Notes: generated by a model not told the origin, from the sequence alone. A stretch of 12,037 nucleotides of DNA from Caryophanales bacterium (GCA_028726925.1 JAQYPI010000057.1:1-12037); one strand, 5' to 3'. Counted from the stretch's first letter, positions 1 to 7,253 are shown. Translations and numbers: made by a program.

Positions 1-146
1 ACTGGCTCTACAACCTCTCGATCGCCAACAACTATTATTCGATCGGCGCGGCCATCTCGCTCATCATCTTCATCATCACGGGGGCCATCTCCCTCGTCGT
101 TTACGTCCGAAGCAACGCGTATAAGAAGGAGGATATCTACCGATGA
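1..146 (+). CDS. Sugar ABC-importer permease, MalF type (3' end only)
   Basis: Only the last 47 codons are present, read from base 3 to a TGA at 144-146. The visible peptide has one hydrophobic stretch (IGAAISLIIFIITGAISLVV) followed by a short basic and acidic tail ending in RSNAYKKEDIYR. That is how the last transmembrane helix and cytoplasmic tail of MalF/UgpA-type permeases usually end. The stop overlaps the start of the next permease by four bases (ATGA), which indicates translational coupling. The partner is a clear MalG-type permease, so a MalF-type assignment fits the usual gene order; family membership rests on that context rather than on a diagnostic motif, because the EAA loop lies outside the window. 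Confidence 0.8.
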   Translation, partial: WLYNLSIANNYYSIGAAISLIIFIITGAISLVVYVRSNAYKKEDIYR

Positions 147-982
147 AACGCTCCAAAACGGTTGGGAAGGTCCTCGATTACGGATTCACCTACGGGATCC
201 TGCTCATCGTCTCCTTCCTCTTCGTCTTCCCCTGCCTCTGGCTCATCCTCGCCTCCTTCTCCAAAAGCGGCTCCATCTATTCCTTCAACGGCTTTTTCCC
301 GACGGAATATTCCCTCGACACCTTCGTGAAGCTCTTCACCGACACCCAGATGTACGACTTCCCGAAATGGTTCCTCAATTCCCTCGTCGTCGGCATCTTC
401 TCCTCGCTTTTCGGGACGATCCTCGTCATCTTGACCGCCTACGTCATCTCGTTCTTCCAGTTCAAGAGCAGGAAGGCGATGATGAAGCTCACCCTCGTCC
501 TCGGCATGTTCCCTTCCTTCATGGGCATGTCCGCGGTCTACATCCTCATGACCCAGTTCCAGATGATCAATTCCATCTGGGGATTGGTCCTCATCTATGC
601 AGCGGGCGCCCCCATGGGTTACTTGGTCCAAAAGGGCTTCTTCGACACGATCCCCTTCTCGATCTACGAGGCAGCGCGCATCGACGGGGCCAGCAACGCC
701 CACATCTTCCGGACGCTCATCCTGCCCATCTCCAAGCCGATGATCGTCTATACCGCGCTCACCTCCTTCACCTGGCCTTGGAGCGACTTCATCTTGCCCA
801 AGCTCTTGCTCAAGGAGAAATCCAACTACACCGTCGCGGTCGGCCTCATGACCTTGGGGGAAACGGAATTCGCGCGCTTCGCCGCCGGGTCCATCTTCAT
901 CGCGGTCCCCATCGTCATCTTCTATTTCATCCTCCAGAAGAACCTGGTTTCCGGCCTCACGAGCGGGGCATCCAAAGAATAA
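143..982 (+). CDS. Carbohydrate ABC-importer permease, MalG/UgpE type
   Basis: This 279-residue membrane protein would form, with the MalF-type partner just upstream, the channel of a CUT1-class sugar importer. It has about six hydrophobic segments, starting near residues 14-39, 77-103, 111-138 and 142-163 and ending near 246-265. The cytoplasmic EAA loop that docks on the ATPase is at residues 176-195, with the classic core EAARIDGASNAHIFRTLILP. The ATG is preceded by AAGGAGGA at good spacing and overlaps the upstream stop. The length is normal for the family. The ATPase gene follows after 10 bases. No solute-binding protein is visible; it presumably lies upstream of the window. The sugar cannot be told from the permease alone. 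Confidence 0.95.
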   Translation: MKRSKTVGKVLDYGFTYGILLIVSFLFVFPCLWLILASFSKSGSIYSFNGFFPTEYSLDTFVKLFTDTQMYDFPKWFLNSLVVGIFSSLFGTILVILTAYVISFFQFKSRKAMMKLTLVLGMFPSFMGMSAVYILMTQFQMINSIWGLVLIYAAGAPMGYLVQKGFFDTIPFSIYEAARIDGASNAHIFRTLILPISKPMIVYTALTSFTWPWSDFILPKLLLKEKSNYTVAVGLMTLGETEFARFAAGSIFIAVPIVIFYFILQKNLVSGLTSGASKE

Positions 983-992
983 GGAGACATTT

Positions 993-2687
993 ATGGCAAA
1001 GGTACGTCTTGAGAACGTTTACAAAATCTATCCAAACGGCGTGAAAGCGGTCAAGGATTTTTCCTTGAACATCCAGGACGAGGAATTCGTCGTGTTCGTC
1101 GGGCCTTCCGGCTGCGGCAAATCGACGACCCTGCGCATGATCGCGGGTCTCGAGGATATCTCCGCGGGCCGGATCTACATCGACGACGCGGTCGTGAACG
1201 ACCTCGAACCCAAAGACCGCGACATCTCGATGGTGTTCCAGAATTACGCCCTCTATCCCAACATGACCGTCTACGACAACATGGCTTACGGCCTCCGTTG
1301 CCATCACGTGAAGGAAGACGAGATCAAGGAAACGGTGAGGAACGCCGCCGAGATCCTCGGGATCACGGATTACCTCGACCGCAAGCCGAAGGAACTTTCC
1401 GGCGGGCAGAGGCAGCGCGTCGCCCTGGGACGGGCGATCGTCCGCAAGCCGAAGGTCTTTCTCCTCGACGAGCCCCTCTCGAACCTCGACGCGAAGCTCC
1501 GCGTCCAGATGAGAAGCGAGATCTCGAAGCTCCACGAACGGCTCAAGACGACCTTCATCTACGTCACGCACGACCAGACGGAAGCCATGACCATGGGCAG
1601 TCAGATCGTCGTCATGAAGGATGGCGTCATCCAGCAGGTCGACACGCCTCTCAACCTCTATAACCACCCCGTCAACACGTTCGTCGCGACCTTCCTCGGG
1701 TCGCCCCAAATGAACCTTCTCGAAGGGAAACTCGAAAAACGGGGCGAGGAATGGCATTTCGCAAGCGGCCCCCTCGACATCGTCATCCCCGAGGAAATGC
1801 TCCTCCAGATGAACGGTTACGAGGACGGCATGGAAGTCTATCTCGGCGCCCGTCCCTCGGACATCTCCCTTTCCGAGCGGGGCTTCAAAACGAAAATCGA
1901 GCTCATGGAGCAGCTCGGGAACGAGACGATCCTTTACGTCTATTTGCCGGGCCGGGAGGAACTCTCCATCGTCTCGAGCGCCGACAAGAACCTCCGCCTC
2001 ATGAGCGGGGACGAGATCGGCATTTCCTTCGATCTGCAGCACATCCACCTCTTCGACAAGGCAACGGGGTCTTCCCTCGTCCAGGCGAACGTCGCGAACG
2101 CCATCGAGGTCGAGGCGACGCGCGAGGAAGGGACGATCCGCATCGACGGCTTCGAGGTAGACGGGGGGAAGGCGGCGCATTTCCTGGAGGACGATCTCCG
2201 GGGCTTGGAACTCCGCGTTTCCTCAAGCGACATCTCCTTCGATCCCCTCCCGGGATCCATCGCGGAGAAAGCGACGATCAAGAAAGTGGTCCCCTTTCTT
2301 TCCTACGACGTCGTCTTCGGGACCGTCAAGGGAAAGCCCCTCGTCGCGAAAACGGCGAAGGCCGGCCTGAAGGAAGGCGAGGAAACGACGATCTACATCC
2401 CCTTTGAGAAGGCCGAATTCCATAAGGCCGGGCGCAAGGTCTATTCCGCCTTGCTCACCAAGGAAGACCGCGGGGTCGAGGTCTCGATCCGCAAGACGCG
2501 TTCCGCCACGATCCTCCTTCTTCCCAAAGGCAGGAAGGCGAAGGACAAGCGCTACCTCGTCGAGAAACGGGAGGAGCTGAACGATTCCGTCATCCTTCTC
2601 CTCAAGGGCTGCAAAACGGGTGAAAAACTCGTCGTTCGCGCCGCGTCCATCGACGTGTTCGAGGGGCAATCCGTCTTCGCGAAGTGA
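993..2687 (+). CDS. Sugar-importer ATPase, MalK/MsmK/UgpC type, with long C-terminal extension
   Basis: This cytoplasmic ATPase powers the sugar importer encoded just upstream. Residues 1-235 form the nucleotide-binding domain: Walker A GPSGCGKST (37-45), Q-loop glutamine near 83, signature LSGGQ (135-139), Walker B VFLLDEP (155-161), D-loop SNLDAKLR, and switch histidine in VTHDQTEAM (191-199). A MalK-type TOBE/OB region follows to about residue 355, ending in the usual IHLFD. Normal relatives stop near 360-370 residues; this one runs to 564. Part of the extra piece (about 405-478) itself looks like a TOBE repeat: SSDISF, a GSIAEKATIKKVV strand, then LKEGEETTIYIPFEKAEFH. The start is supported by AAGGAG six bases before ATG. 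No frameshift is visible. MsmK-like proteins can serve several importers, so its partners may be wider than this operon. Confidence 0.95.
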   Translation: MAKVRLENVYKIYPNGVKAVKDFSLNIQDEEFVVFVGPSGCGKSTTLRMIAGLEDISAGRIYIDDAVVNDLEPKDRDISMVFQNYALYPNMTVYDNMAYGLRCHHVKEDEIKETVRNAAEILGITDYLDRKPKELSGGQRQRVALGRAIVRKPKVFLLDEPLSNLDAKLRVQMRSEISKLHERLKTTFIYVTHDQTEAMTMGSQIVVMKDGVIQQVDTPLNLYNHPVNTFVATFLGSPQMNLLEGKLEKRGEEWHFASGPLDIVIPEEMLLQMNGYEDGMEVYLGARPSDISLSERGFKTKIELMEQLGNETILYVYLPGREELSIVSSADKNLRLMSGDEIGISFDLQHIHLFDKATGSSLVQANVANAIEVEATREEGTIRIDGFEVDGGKAAHFLEDDLRGLELRVSSSDISFDPLPGSIAEKATIKKVVPFLSYDVVFGTVKGKPLVAKTAKAGLKEGEETTIYIPFEKAEFHKAGRKVYSALLTKEDRGVEVSIRKTRSATILLLPKGRKAKDKRYLVEKREELNDSVILLLKGCKTGEKLVVRAASIDVFEGQSVFAK

Positions 2688-2735
2688 CGATTCCTCCCCG
2701 AAAAAGGGTTTCCTCCTTCGGCGAAACAAAAAGAC

Positions 2736-2760
2736 AAAGGCACCAAATGGTGCCTTTTTC
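2736..2760. terminator. Bidirectional rho-independent terminator
   Basis: A 9-bp stem (AAAGGCACC / GGTGCCTTT, 2736-2744 with 2749-2757) has a 4-base AAAT loop and runs into a T-tract on the plus strand. On the minus strand the stem is followed by a less perfect T-rich run (TTTGTCTTTTTG). It lies about 50 bases after the ATPase stop and about 20 bases beyond the end of the convergent AlbA_2 gene, so it can serve both. Confidence 0.9.
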
Positions 2761-2777
2761 GCTTGTTTTGAAGCCCC

Positions 2778-4097
2778 TTAGTCTGCGCAGGCGGGGCGCG
2801 TTTCCCAATAGCCGTCCCGTTTGGAGCCTTTGCGGGCAATGGCTCCTTGTTCCACGAGTTTCCAAATGGCCTTCTTCGCGGTGCTTAGGCTCATGCCGAT
2901 TTCGCGTGCGACATCGGAGGCGGTGGCTTTCGGGTTGGCTTTGAGGCAACGGAGAACCTTCAATTGGGTTTGGTTCAAGGAAGGGCGGGGTTCCGCTTCC
3001 TTCTTGAGGCTCAATACCCATTCCGGCTCGAAGGCATAAGGGATGGTGCACGTGATGAAGTTCGCGGAAATGTTGAAGGCCTGCTTGCAGTAGATATCGA
3101 CGATGGTCGGGACCCCATGTCCCGTTTGTTCCGCGTAATCGAGCTGGGTGAATATCGTCTGGAGGGCTTTGTTGACGGGATGGGAATCCCCTTCGAAAAA
3201 AGCCTCTTCCGAAAGGCCGAAAGGAAGGCCGCCGTAGGAGACGATCTCGATTCGGTCGGTAAAGATGTAAATCGCGGGAGGGGTGAGGTCATTCCAAGAG
3301 TTGTGCAAGCAAGCGTTGATCCACGCTTCCCGGAACGCCCTAAAATCAAACAGGGGGGTGTCCTTTCTCCTCGCTTCGCGAAGATCCACGTTCTTCTCGT
3401 TGATGCTTTCCATATAATCCATCGCTTGTTGCATGGCGAGGATCAGGCATTTCTTGCCGAAATCCATCCTTTGGGACAAGGATGCTTTGTTCGTTCCGGG
3501 GAAACGCGCCACTTTGATGGAAACATCGCTTTCGTCGGAAAGGAGCTCCGCCATTTGGTTGAACCGCCCATCGTCCGTCAAAAGCTTTTCGTTTTTGAAA
3601 AAGGCGTTGAGATTGTTCACGTGATACCCTTTGGACACCAAAAGGGAAATGAATTGGGTGAAATGAAGATCCTGTCTCGTAGCGGGGGATTCCCGAATGA
3701 AGTCGAAACCGGATGCGAGGAACATCTTCTTGAGAGCGCTGCGAGTCGCCTTCGTGTCCTGATCCGCAGAACGGACATAGTAAAGGCCATAAGCGGAATA
3801 TGGGGAATCCATTCCTTCGACCGCGACCACGATATATTCCAGCCCCTCGGGAGTGGTTCTGGTTTCGATGCTCGGGATGATCGAGGGTTCAATCGCGTTA
3901 TGGATGGCATCGGAAATCGTCCGTTCCGTGTTCTTTCCTACCTGTTGACCGACAACCTCGCCTTCATTATTCACCCCAAAATAGAGGACTCCTCTGCCCG
4001 ATTTATTAAGCATAGAGGCAAGGGAAACGATTCCTTCCTTGAGTTCCGAGGTAGATCTTTTGAATGCTACCCTTTCGCTTTCTTTTCCAAGATTCAT
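2778..4097 (-). CDS. AlbA_2 (Schlafen-like) / HATPase_c_4 / winged-helix protein (COG2865-type)
   Basis: This 439-residue soluble protein is a putative DNA- or RNA-associated regulator of the group often labelled RecG-related or divergent AAA-4. The N-terminal AlbA_2 domain covers about residues 5-115, with the typical glycine-rich strand GRGVLYFGVNNEGEVVG (35-50). A GHKL-like ATP-binding module spans about 250-350: FREAWINACLHNSW (255-268), IEIVSYGGLP (283-292) and TGHGVPTIVDIY (325-336). A C-terminal winged helix covers about 375-430 (ASDVAREIGMSLSTAKKAIWKL). GAGGAGG eight bases upstream supports the start. A 12-bp tandem repeat array sits in front of it, and the next gene upstream on the same strand is a P-loop ATPase. 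GC content is visibly lower than in the flanking operons, suggesting acquisition. Such proteins recur in many copies in host-associated bacteria; the function is not settled, with transcription control and phage defence both proposed for relatives. Confidence 0.88.
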   Translation of the reverse strand: MNLGKESERVAFKRSTSELKEGIVSLASMLNKSGRGVLYFGVNNEGEVVGQQVGKNTERTISDAIHNAIEPSIIPSIETRTTPEGLEYIVVAVEGMDSPYSAYGLYYVRSADQDTKATRSALKKMFLASGFDFIRESPATRQDLHFTQFISLLVSKGYHVNNLNAFFKNEKLLTDDGRFNQMAELLSDESDVSIKVARFPGTNKASLSQRMDFGKKCLILAMQQAMDYMESINEKNVDLREARRKDTPLFDFRAFREAWINACLHNSWNDLTPPAIYIFTDRIEIVSYGGLPFGLSEEAFFEGDSHPVNKALQTIFTQLDYAEQTGHGVPTIVDIYCKQAFNISANFITCTIPYAFEPEWVLSLKKEAEPRPSLNQTQLKVLRCLKANPKATASDVAREIGMSLSTAKKAIWKLVEQGAIARKGSKRDGYWETRPACAD

Positions 4098-4124
4098 TCG
4101 CGCGTCCTCCTCTTCTTTCGAAAC

Positions 4125-4143
4125 TATCCTTCAGTTTAGGATA
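4125..4143. promoter_or_regulatory. Short inverted repeat in front of the AlbA_2 gene
   Basis: TATCCT (4125-4130) and AGGATA (4138-4143) form a perfect 6-bp inverted repeat with a 7-base centre, between the tandem repeats and the ribosome binding site of the AlbA_2 gene. It could be an operator or a leader hairpin. There is no T-tract, so a terminator is unlikely. Confidence 0.35.
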
Positions 4144-4202
4144 AAGTTCATTTCAAAGTTCATTTCGAAGTTCAATTCAAAGTTCATTTCGAAGTTCATT
4201 CC
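4143..4202. repeat. Five tandem 12-bp units
   Basis: Five head-to-tail copies of a 12-base unit fill exactly 60 bases: AAAGTTCATTTC at 4143, 4155 and 4179, with variants GAAGTTCAATTC at 4167 and GAAGTTCATTCC at 4191. On the minus strand the unit is GAAATGAACTTT, and neighbouring units create TTGAAA, a -35-like hexamer, once per period. The array lies in the 114-base gap between the ATPase stop and the AlbA_2 start, directly upstream of the latter. Confidence 0.9.
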
Positions 4203-4211
4203 GCGCGGAAA

Positions 4212-5243
4212 TCAAATCTCCTTCGCGATGAATTCTAGAAACCGGGGCAGCGTGAACGAGAGCGTCCCGCGAGCGGCGCCGGAAACGAGGCCCCTCTTGA
4301 TCAAGCGATCGCGGTAAACGGAATACTCTTTTGGGGTGAATCCAGATTTCTCCTGCAAGGTCTTGGCCTGCTCCTCCTCGGAATCGAAGGAGCGAAGGAA
4401 AACTCTTTCTTTTTGGGGCAAGGATTCCCAGATCTTGTCATAGACATAAACGGAAAGGTAACGGTCGTATTCCTCGATGATTTTGCCGGCATCGCCATAT
4501 TTGGAAAACAGATAACCGACGACTTGATAAGCGAAGGCGTAACCCTTTGTGAGAGCGGCGAGTTGCCGCGCGGTTTCTTCCGGAATGCCTTTGAAGATCT
4601 TTCGATACTCCCCTTCGATGCGCGAAATGTCCAATGGCTGGAGATTCACTTTGGGGGCGCGATAAAGGAAGGTAAGGTTCCGGTTGTTTTGCAAGGCATC
4701 CACGTTTTCATAAAGCCCCGTCATCAGGAGAAACACCGGGAAGCCATCTCTCAAAAGGCTTTGGAAATCGTGGACGAAAGCCTTTGTGTTGCTATTCTTC
4801 GACATCTCATCAATGGTGATTAAAACCTTTTTCTTATGCCCGTTTAACACGCGAAGCATGCGCTCGAGCACGGTTTTGATGTTCGAAACCGGTTCTTTTC
4901 CTTCGATGGAAAAGCCGAATCCCTTGAACGAGATTGAAAAACTCCCCGCAAGAAAATAGGGTTTGACCGCAGGGCACTCGTAAAGGCCCGCGGCGACTTG
5001 GGAAAGGATTTCCCGATTGGGGTTGACGTCAACGACGATCCAATCTTTTTTCTCGGCGATTTTCTTGGAAATGGAAGTGAGGAGGACGGTTTTGCCAGAG
5101 CCTCTCACGCCGGTAATCACGTAAACATGAGACAAAGGGAAATCGAGAAAGAAATCATCGCAAATTTCTTTTGCGACATCGTCTCGCTTGATGTAGCTGG
5201 AAGGCTCTTGGCCAAACGTCAACGTGAATGTTCCTTGATTCAT
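4212..5243 (-). CDS. P-loop ATPase of the PF01637 type (ATPase_2 / COG1672)
   Basis: This 343-residue STAND/AAA-like ATPase has Walker A GVRGSGKT (45-52), Walker B VLITIDE (140-146), a polar sensor-like strand (FLLMTGL, after Walker B), and a C-terminal helical region that ends like a winged helix: GFTPKEYSVYRDRLIKRGLV, then LSFTLPRFLEFI. This is the usual plan of the prokaryotic ATPase family first described from archaea, whose substrates are mostly unknown. The ATG is supported by AAGGAG six bases upstream. The gene is preceded by a 35-bp repeat array and followed by the AlbA_2 gene on the same strand. Its GC is near 52% on a sampled line against 63-68% in the flanks. Relatives are often multi-copy and genomically mobile. 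I cannot assign a substrate; a sensor or defence role is possible. Confidence 0.85.
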   Translation of the reverse strand: MNQGTFTLTFGQEPSSYIKRDDVAKEICDDFFLDFPLSHVYVITGVRGSGKTVLLTSISKKIAEKKDWIVVDVNPNREILSQVAAGLYECPAVKPYFLAGSFSISFKGFGFSIEGKEPVSNIKTVLERMLRVLNGHKKKVLITIDEMSKNSNTKAFVHDFQSLLRDGFPVFLLMTGLYENVDALQNNRNLTFLYRAPKVNLQPLDISRIEGEYRKIFKGIPEETARQLAALTKGYAFAYQVVGYLFSKYGDAGKIIEEYDRYLSVYVYDKIWESLPQKERVFLRSFDSEEEQAKTLQEKSGFTPKEYSVYRDRLIKRGLVSGAARGTLSFTLPRFLEFIAKEI

Positions 5244-5260
5244 GGGTTGCTCCTTCTGTT

Positions 5261-5337
5261 TTGTTAGTATTCATTTCTTGTTAGGCTTGTTAGGTTTGTT
5301 AGTATTCATTTTTTGTTAGGTTTGTTAGGTTTGTTAG
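5261..5337. repeat. 35-bp tandem repeat built from TTGTTAG heptamers
   Basis: The heptamer TTGTTAG starts at 5261, 5278, 5287, 5296, 5313, 5322 and 5331, i.e. with spacings 17, 9, 9, 17, 9, 9. This makes two full 35-base units (5261-5295 and 5296-5330) that differ at only two positions (5277/5312 and 5286/5321), plus the first seven bases of a third. On the minus strand it reads as CTAACAA repeats that end about 17 bases before the ATPase start codon, so it occupies the expected promoter/leader region of that gene. Confidence 0.92.
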
Positions 5338-5371
5338 TCTTATCTTACCACAATGGAGCAGGAAAAACAGG

Positions 5372-5395
5372 AAAAAAGCCACCTTTGCAGGTGGC
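5372..5395 (-). terminator. Rho-independent terminator after the small membrane-protein frame
   Basis: On the minus strand a perfect 7-bp stem (GCCACCT / AGGTGGC, 5378-5384 with 5389-5395) with the loop GCAA is followed by six T residues. It begins about 33 bases after the TAA of the small frame at 5429, and is the main support for transcription of that frame. Confidence 0.85.
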
Positions 5396-5428
5396 AAATC
5401 GCGATTTTCCTCATGGTTGGAATCGGGC

Positions 5429-5536
5429 TTACTTGCCGATGGTCGCGATTTTCTTTTCCTTCACAACGCCCGAGACGATGAGCATGATGACAAAAACGAC
5501 GATGGAGACGAAAACCATGGCTATGATTTTGACCAA
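5429..5536 (-). CDS. Very small single-pass membrane protein, start uncertain
   Basis: A minus-strand frame ends at TAA (5429-5431). Its last part is plainly membrane-like: LVKIIAMVFVSIVVFVIM, then LIVSGVVKEKKIATIGK. I took the TTG at 5536, because GGAG lies eight bases upstream, giving 35 residues. An ATG at 5518 would give 29 but lacks a binding site. The same frame stays open back to 5611 (ending RALADGNIFNADGDDN before the TTG) without an ATG. Near 5627 an ATG in another frame (MRNLL...) follows AAAGGA, so an older, longer gene broken by a one-base frameshift is possible. A good terminator follows, and the position is isolated between the hydrogenase and ATPase genes. The family is not recognised. 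Confidence 0.45.
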   Translation of the reverse strand: MVKIIAMVFVSIVVFVIMLIVSGVVKEKKIATIGK

Positions 5537-5743
5537 GTTGTCATCTCCGTCCGCGTTGAAAATGTTGCCATCGGCAAGAGCGCGAACGCTTAGAAAGACG
5601 GCACGAACGAATCAAGAGGTTTCTCATTTCCTTTGTCTCCGTCACAATCGTCAAAAAGGAAACTAGCAAAATAAACTCATCGCGACGTTTTCGCTTTTCT
5701 TCAAAAAACGCATACACGTCCCCCTTCTTTTTTTGATGGAAGC
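5537..5743. other. Intergenic stretch without a convincing gene
   Basis: Apart from the possible upstream part of the small membrane-protein frame (to about 5627), I see no coding signal between that frame and the hydrogenase terminator. The stretch around 5640-5740 is AT-richer, with several A/T homopolymer runs, and no clear promoter or RNA structure could be picked out. Confidence 0.5.
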
Positions 5744-5765
5744 AAAAACCGGCCCGAAGGCCGGT
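5744..5765 (-). terminator. Rho-independent terminator of the hydrogenase operon
   Basis: On the minus strand a perfect 7-bp GC-rich stem (ACCGGCC / GGCCGGT, 5748-5754 with 5759-5765) closed by a stable TTCG loop is followed by a run of five T. It lies 15 bases after the stop of the group B-type hydrogenase and marks the end of the five-part operon. Confidence 0.95.
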
Positions 5766-5779
5766 CAGGGAACGAAGGG

Positions 5780-7240
5780 TTATTCTTCCTCGTGCTTCGT
5801 CGCGATGCGGGGATCGGCCATGATGGCGTCGATCGCGCCGCGAATCGTCTGCTCCTTGGATTCCTTGCCGTATTTGTCGACTTGGGCGGCGTCCCGCATC
5901 TCGTGGAGAAGGCACGAAGGACCGCCAATGCAGCCACCGGGGCACGCCATACCCTCGATGAAATTGCCTTGCAGCTTCCCGATCTTCGCCTGGTTCAGGG
6001 CCATGCGGCATTGGTCGAGGCCATTGACCGCGACGGGCTTGACCTCGAAATCGCTGCCAAGCTCGGTCAACGCTTCCTTGACGGCTTCGCTAAGTCCGCC
6101 GGCGCGGGCGAAGATGCGCCCGAAGTAGGAGGCGTTATCGAGGGGCGATTCCGGCAAGGAGGCGAGATCCACGTGCCGCGCCTCGAAGAGGACTGCGAGT
6201 TCCTCGAAGGTGATGACGCAGTCGATGTAAGGGGCGACGTCTGGGTCCTGAATCTCCATCTTCTTGGCGATGCAAGGCCCGACGAAGACGCATTTCGCGG
6301 TCGGGTCCGTGGCTTTGACGTATTTGCCGATCGCCGCCATCGGGGAAAGGTTGTTCGAGACCTTGGAAGCGAGGGTCGGGTAGGCCGTCTTGACGTAATG
6401 GACGAAGGCGGGGCAGCAAGAGGAGGTCGCGAAGCCTTTCTCCGCGAGCTCGGCGGCCTCGTTCATGGCGACGAGGTCCGCGCCGACCGCGGCCTCGATG
6501 ACGTTCGTGAAGCCGATTTCCTTGCATCCCGTGATGACCTGGGTGAGCTTCGCCCAATCGAACTGGGCGGAGATGGACGGGGCGGCGATGAGGTAGGTGT
6601 TGTAGGCTTTCCCGCCTTCGCTTCCCTTGAGGATGTCGATGCAATCCGTGATGTAGCTCTTGTCCTGGATGGCGCCAAAGGGGCAGGCCGCGGAGCATTG
6701 GCCGCAACGGGTGCATTTCGCCTCGTCGATCTCGGAAATGCCATCTTCCCGGGGATGGATCGCGTTGACCTTGCAGGCGACTTCGCACGGGCGCCGGCGG
6801 TTCGTGATGGCCTGGAAAGGGCAGGCTTTCGCGCAGAGGCCGCAATTGACGCAAAGGGATTTATCGATGTGGGCGCGCAGATCCGGGCCGAAGCTGATCG
6901 CGTTGCGGTGGCAGGACTGGGCGCAGCGGTGGGCGAGGCAGCCGCGGCAAAGGTCCGTGACCTCGATGCCGGAGAAGGGGCAGGAATCGCAGGCCGCCTC
7001 GATGACTTCGAGGAGGTTCGGGTTGCTCTTGTCCCCGCCGAGGGCGAGCTGGACGCGCTCGCGGACGATCTCGCGCTCCTTGTAGACGCAGCAACGCATC
7101 TTGCTCTTGGGGCCCGGGGAGATGATCTTCGGGATCTTGTGCTTCTTTTCCTCGAGGGTCCCGTCCCAATAATCTTGGGCGACCTCGAGGAGGATGCGGA
7201 ACTTGAGTTCCTGCACGAGGGTATCGTATTTGATTTTCAT
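5780..7240 (-). CDS. [FeFe] hydrogenase, group B type (HfsD-like)
   Basis: This 486-residue iron-only hydrogenase should reduce protons or oxidise H2 at an H-cluster, with ferredoxin as the likely electron partner. H-cluster motifs are complete: L1 TSSCCPAF (Cys 275/276), L2 GPCIAKKMEI (Cys 323) and L3 GMACPGGCIGG (Cys 433 and 437). In front are a cysteine-rich N-terminal region (84, 87, 98, 101, 106, 110) and 4Fe-4S motifs at 130-140 and 176-186, with another CxxxC at 152/156. This plan and the GPC form of L2 match the group B (B1/B3) enzymes. I chose the ATG at 7240 because AAAGGAG sits six bases upstream; the frame is open nine codons further but without a binding site. It is last in the operon, 13 bases behind the phosphatase, and followed by a terminator. 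Maturases HydE/F/G are not in the window. Confidence 0.93.
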   Translation of the reverse strand: MKIKYDTLVQELKFRILLEVAQDYWDGTLEEKKHKIPKIISPGPKSKMRCCVYKEREIVRERVQLALGGDKSNPNLLEVIEAACDSCPFSGIEVTDLCRGCLAHRCAQSCHRNAISFGPDLRAHIDKSLCVNCGLCAKACPFQAITNRRRPCEVACKVNAIHPREDGISEIDEAKCTRCGQCSAACPFGAIQDKSYITDCIDILKGSEGGKAYNTYLIAAPSISAQFDWAKLTQVITGCKEIGFTNVIEAAVGADLVAMNEAAELAEKGFATSSCCPAFVHYVKTAYPTLASKVSNNLSPMAAIGKYVKATDPTAKCVFVGPCIAKKMEIQDPDVAPYIDCVITFEELAVLFEARHVDLASLPESPLDNASYFGRIFARAGGLSEAVKEALTELGSDFEVKPVAVNGLDQCRMALNQAKIGKLQGNFIEGMACPGGCIGGPSCLLHEMRDAAQVDKYGKESKEQTIRGAIDAIMADPRIATKHEEE

Positions 7241-7253
7241 AGGCTGCTCCTTT

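Noticed and set aside
2684..2944. Small plus-strand frame after the ABC ATPase gene
   Set aside because: It runs through the terminator and antisense to the winged helix of the AlbA_2 gene, and has no binding site or recognisable domain.
4143..4202. CRISPR array or replication iterons
   Set aside because: The units are contiguous 12-mers without spacers and no cas or rep gene is near, so neither reading is supported.
5261..5337. Rex operator, because TTGTTAG resembles the TTGTTAA half-site
   Set aside because: The heptamers are all direct repeats; no inverted TTGTTAA/TTAACAA pair with a 4-base centre is present.
5606..5627. RF2-like programmed +1 frameshift for the small membrane-protein frame
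   Set aside because: The zero frame at the junction does not present a CTT-TGA type slippery stop; the stop lies in the other frame, so a mutation or error is more likely than programming.
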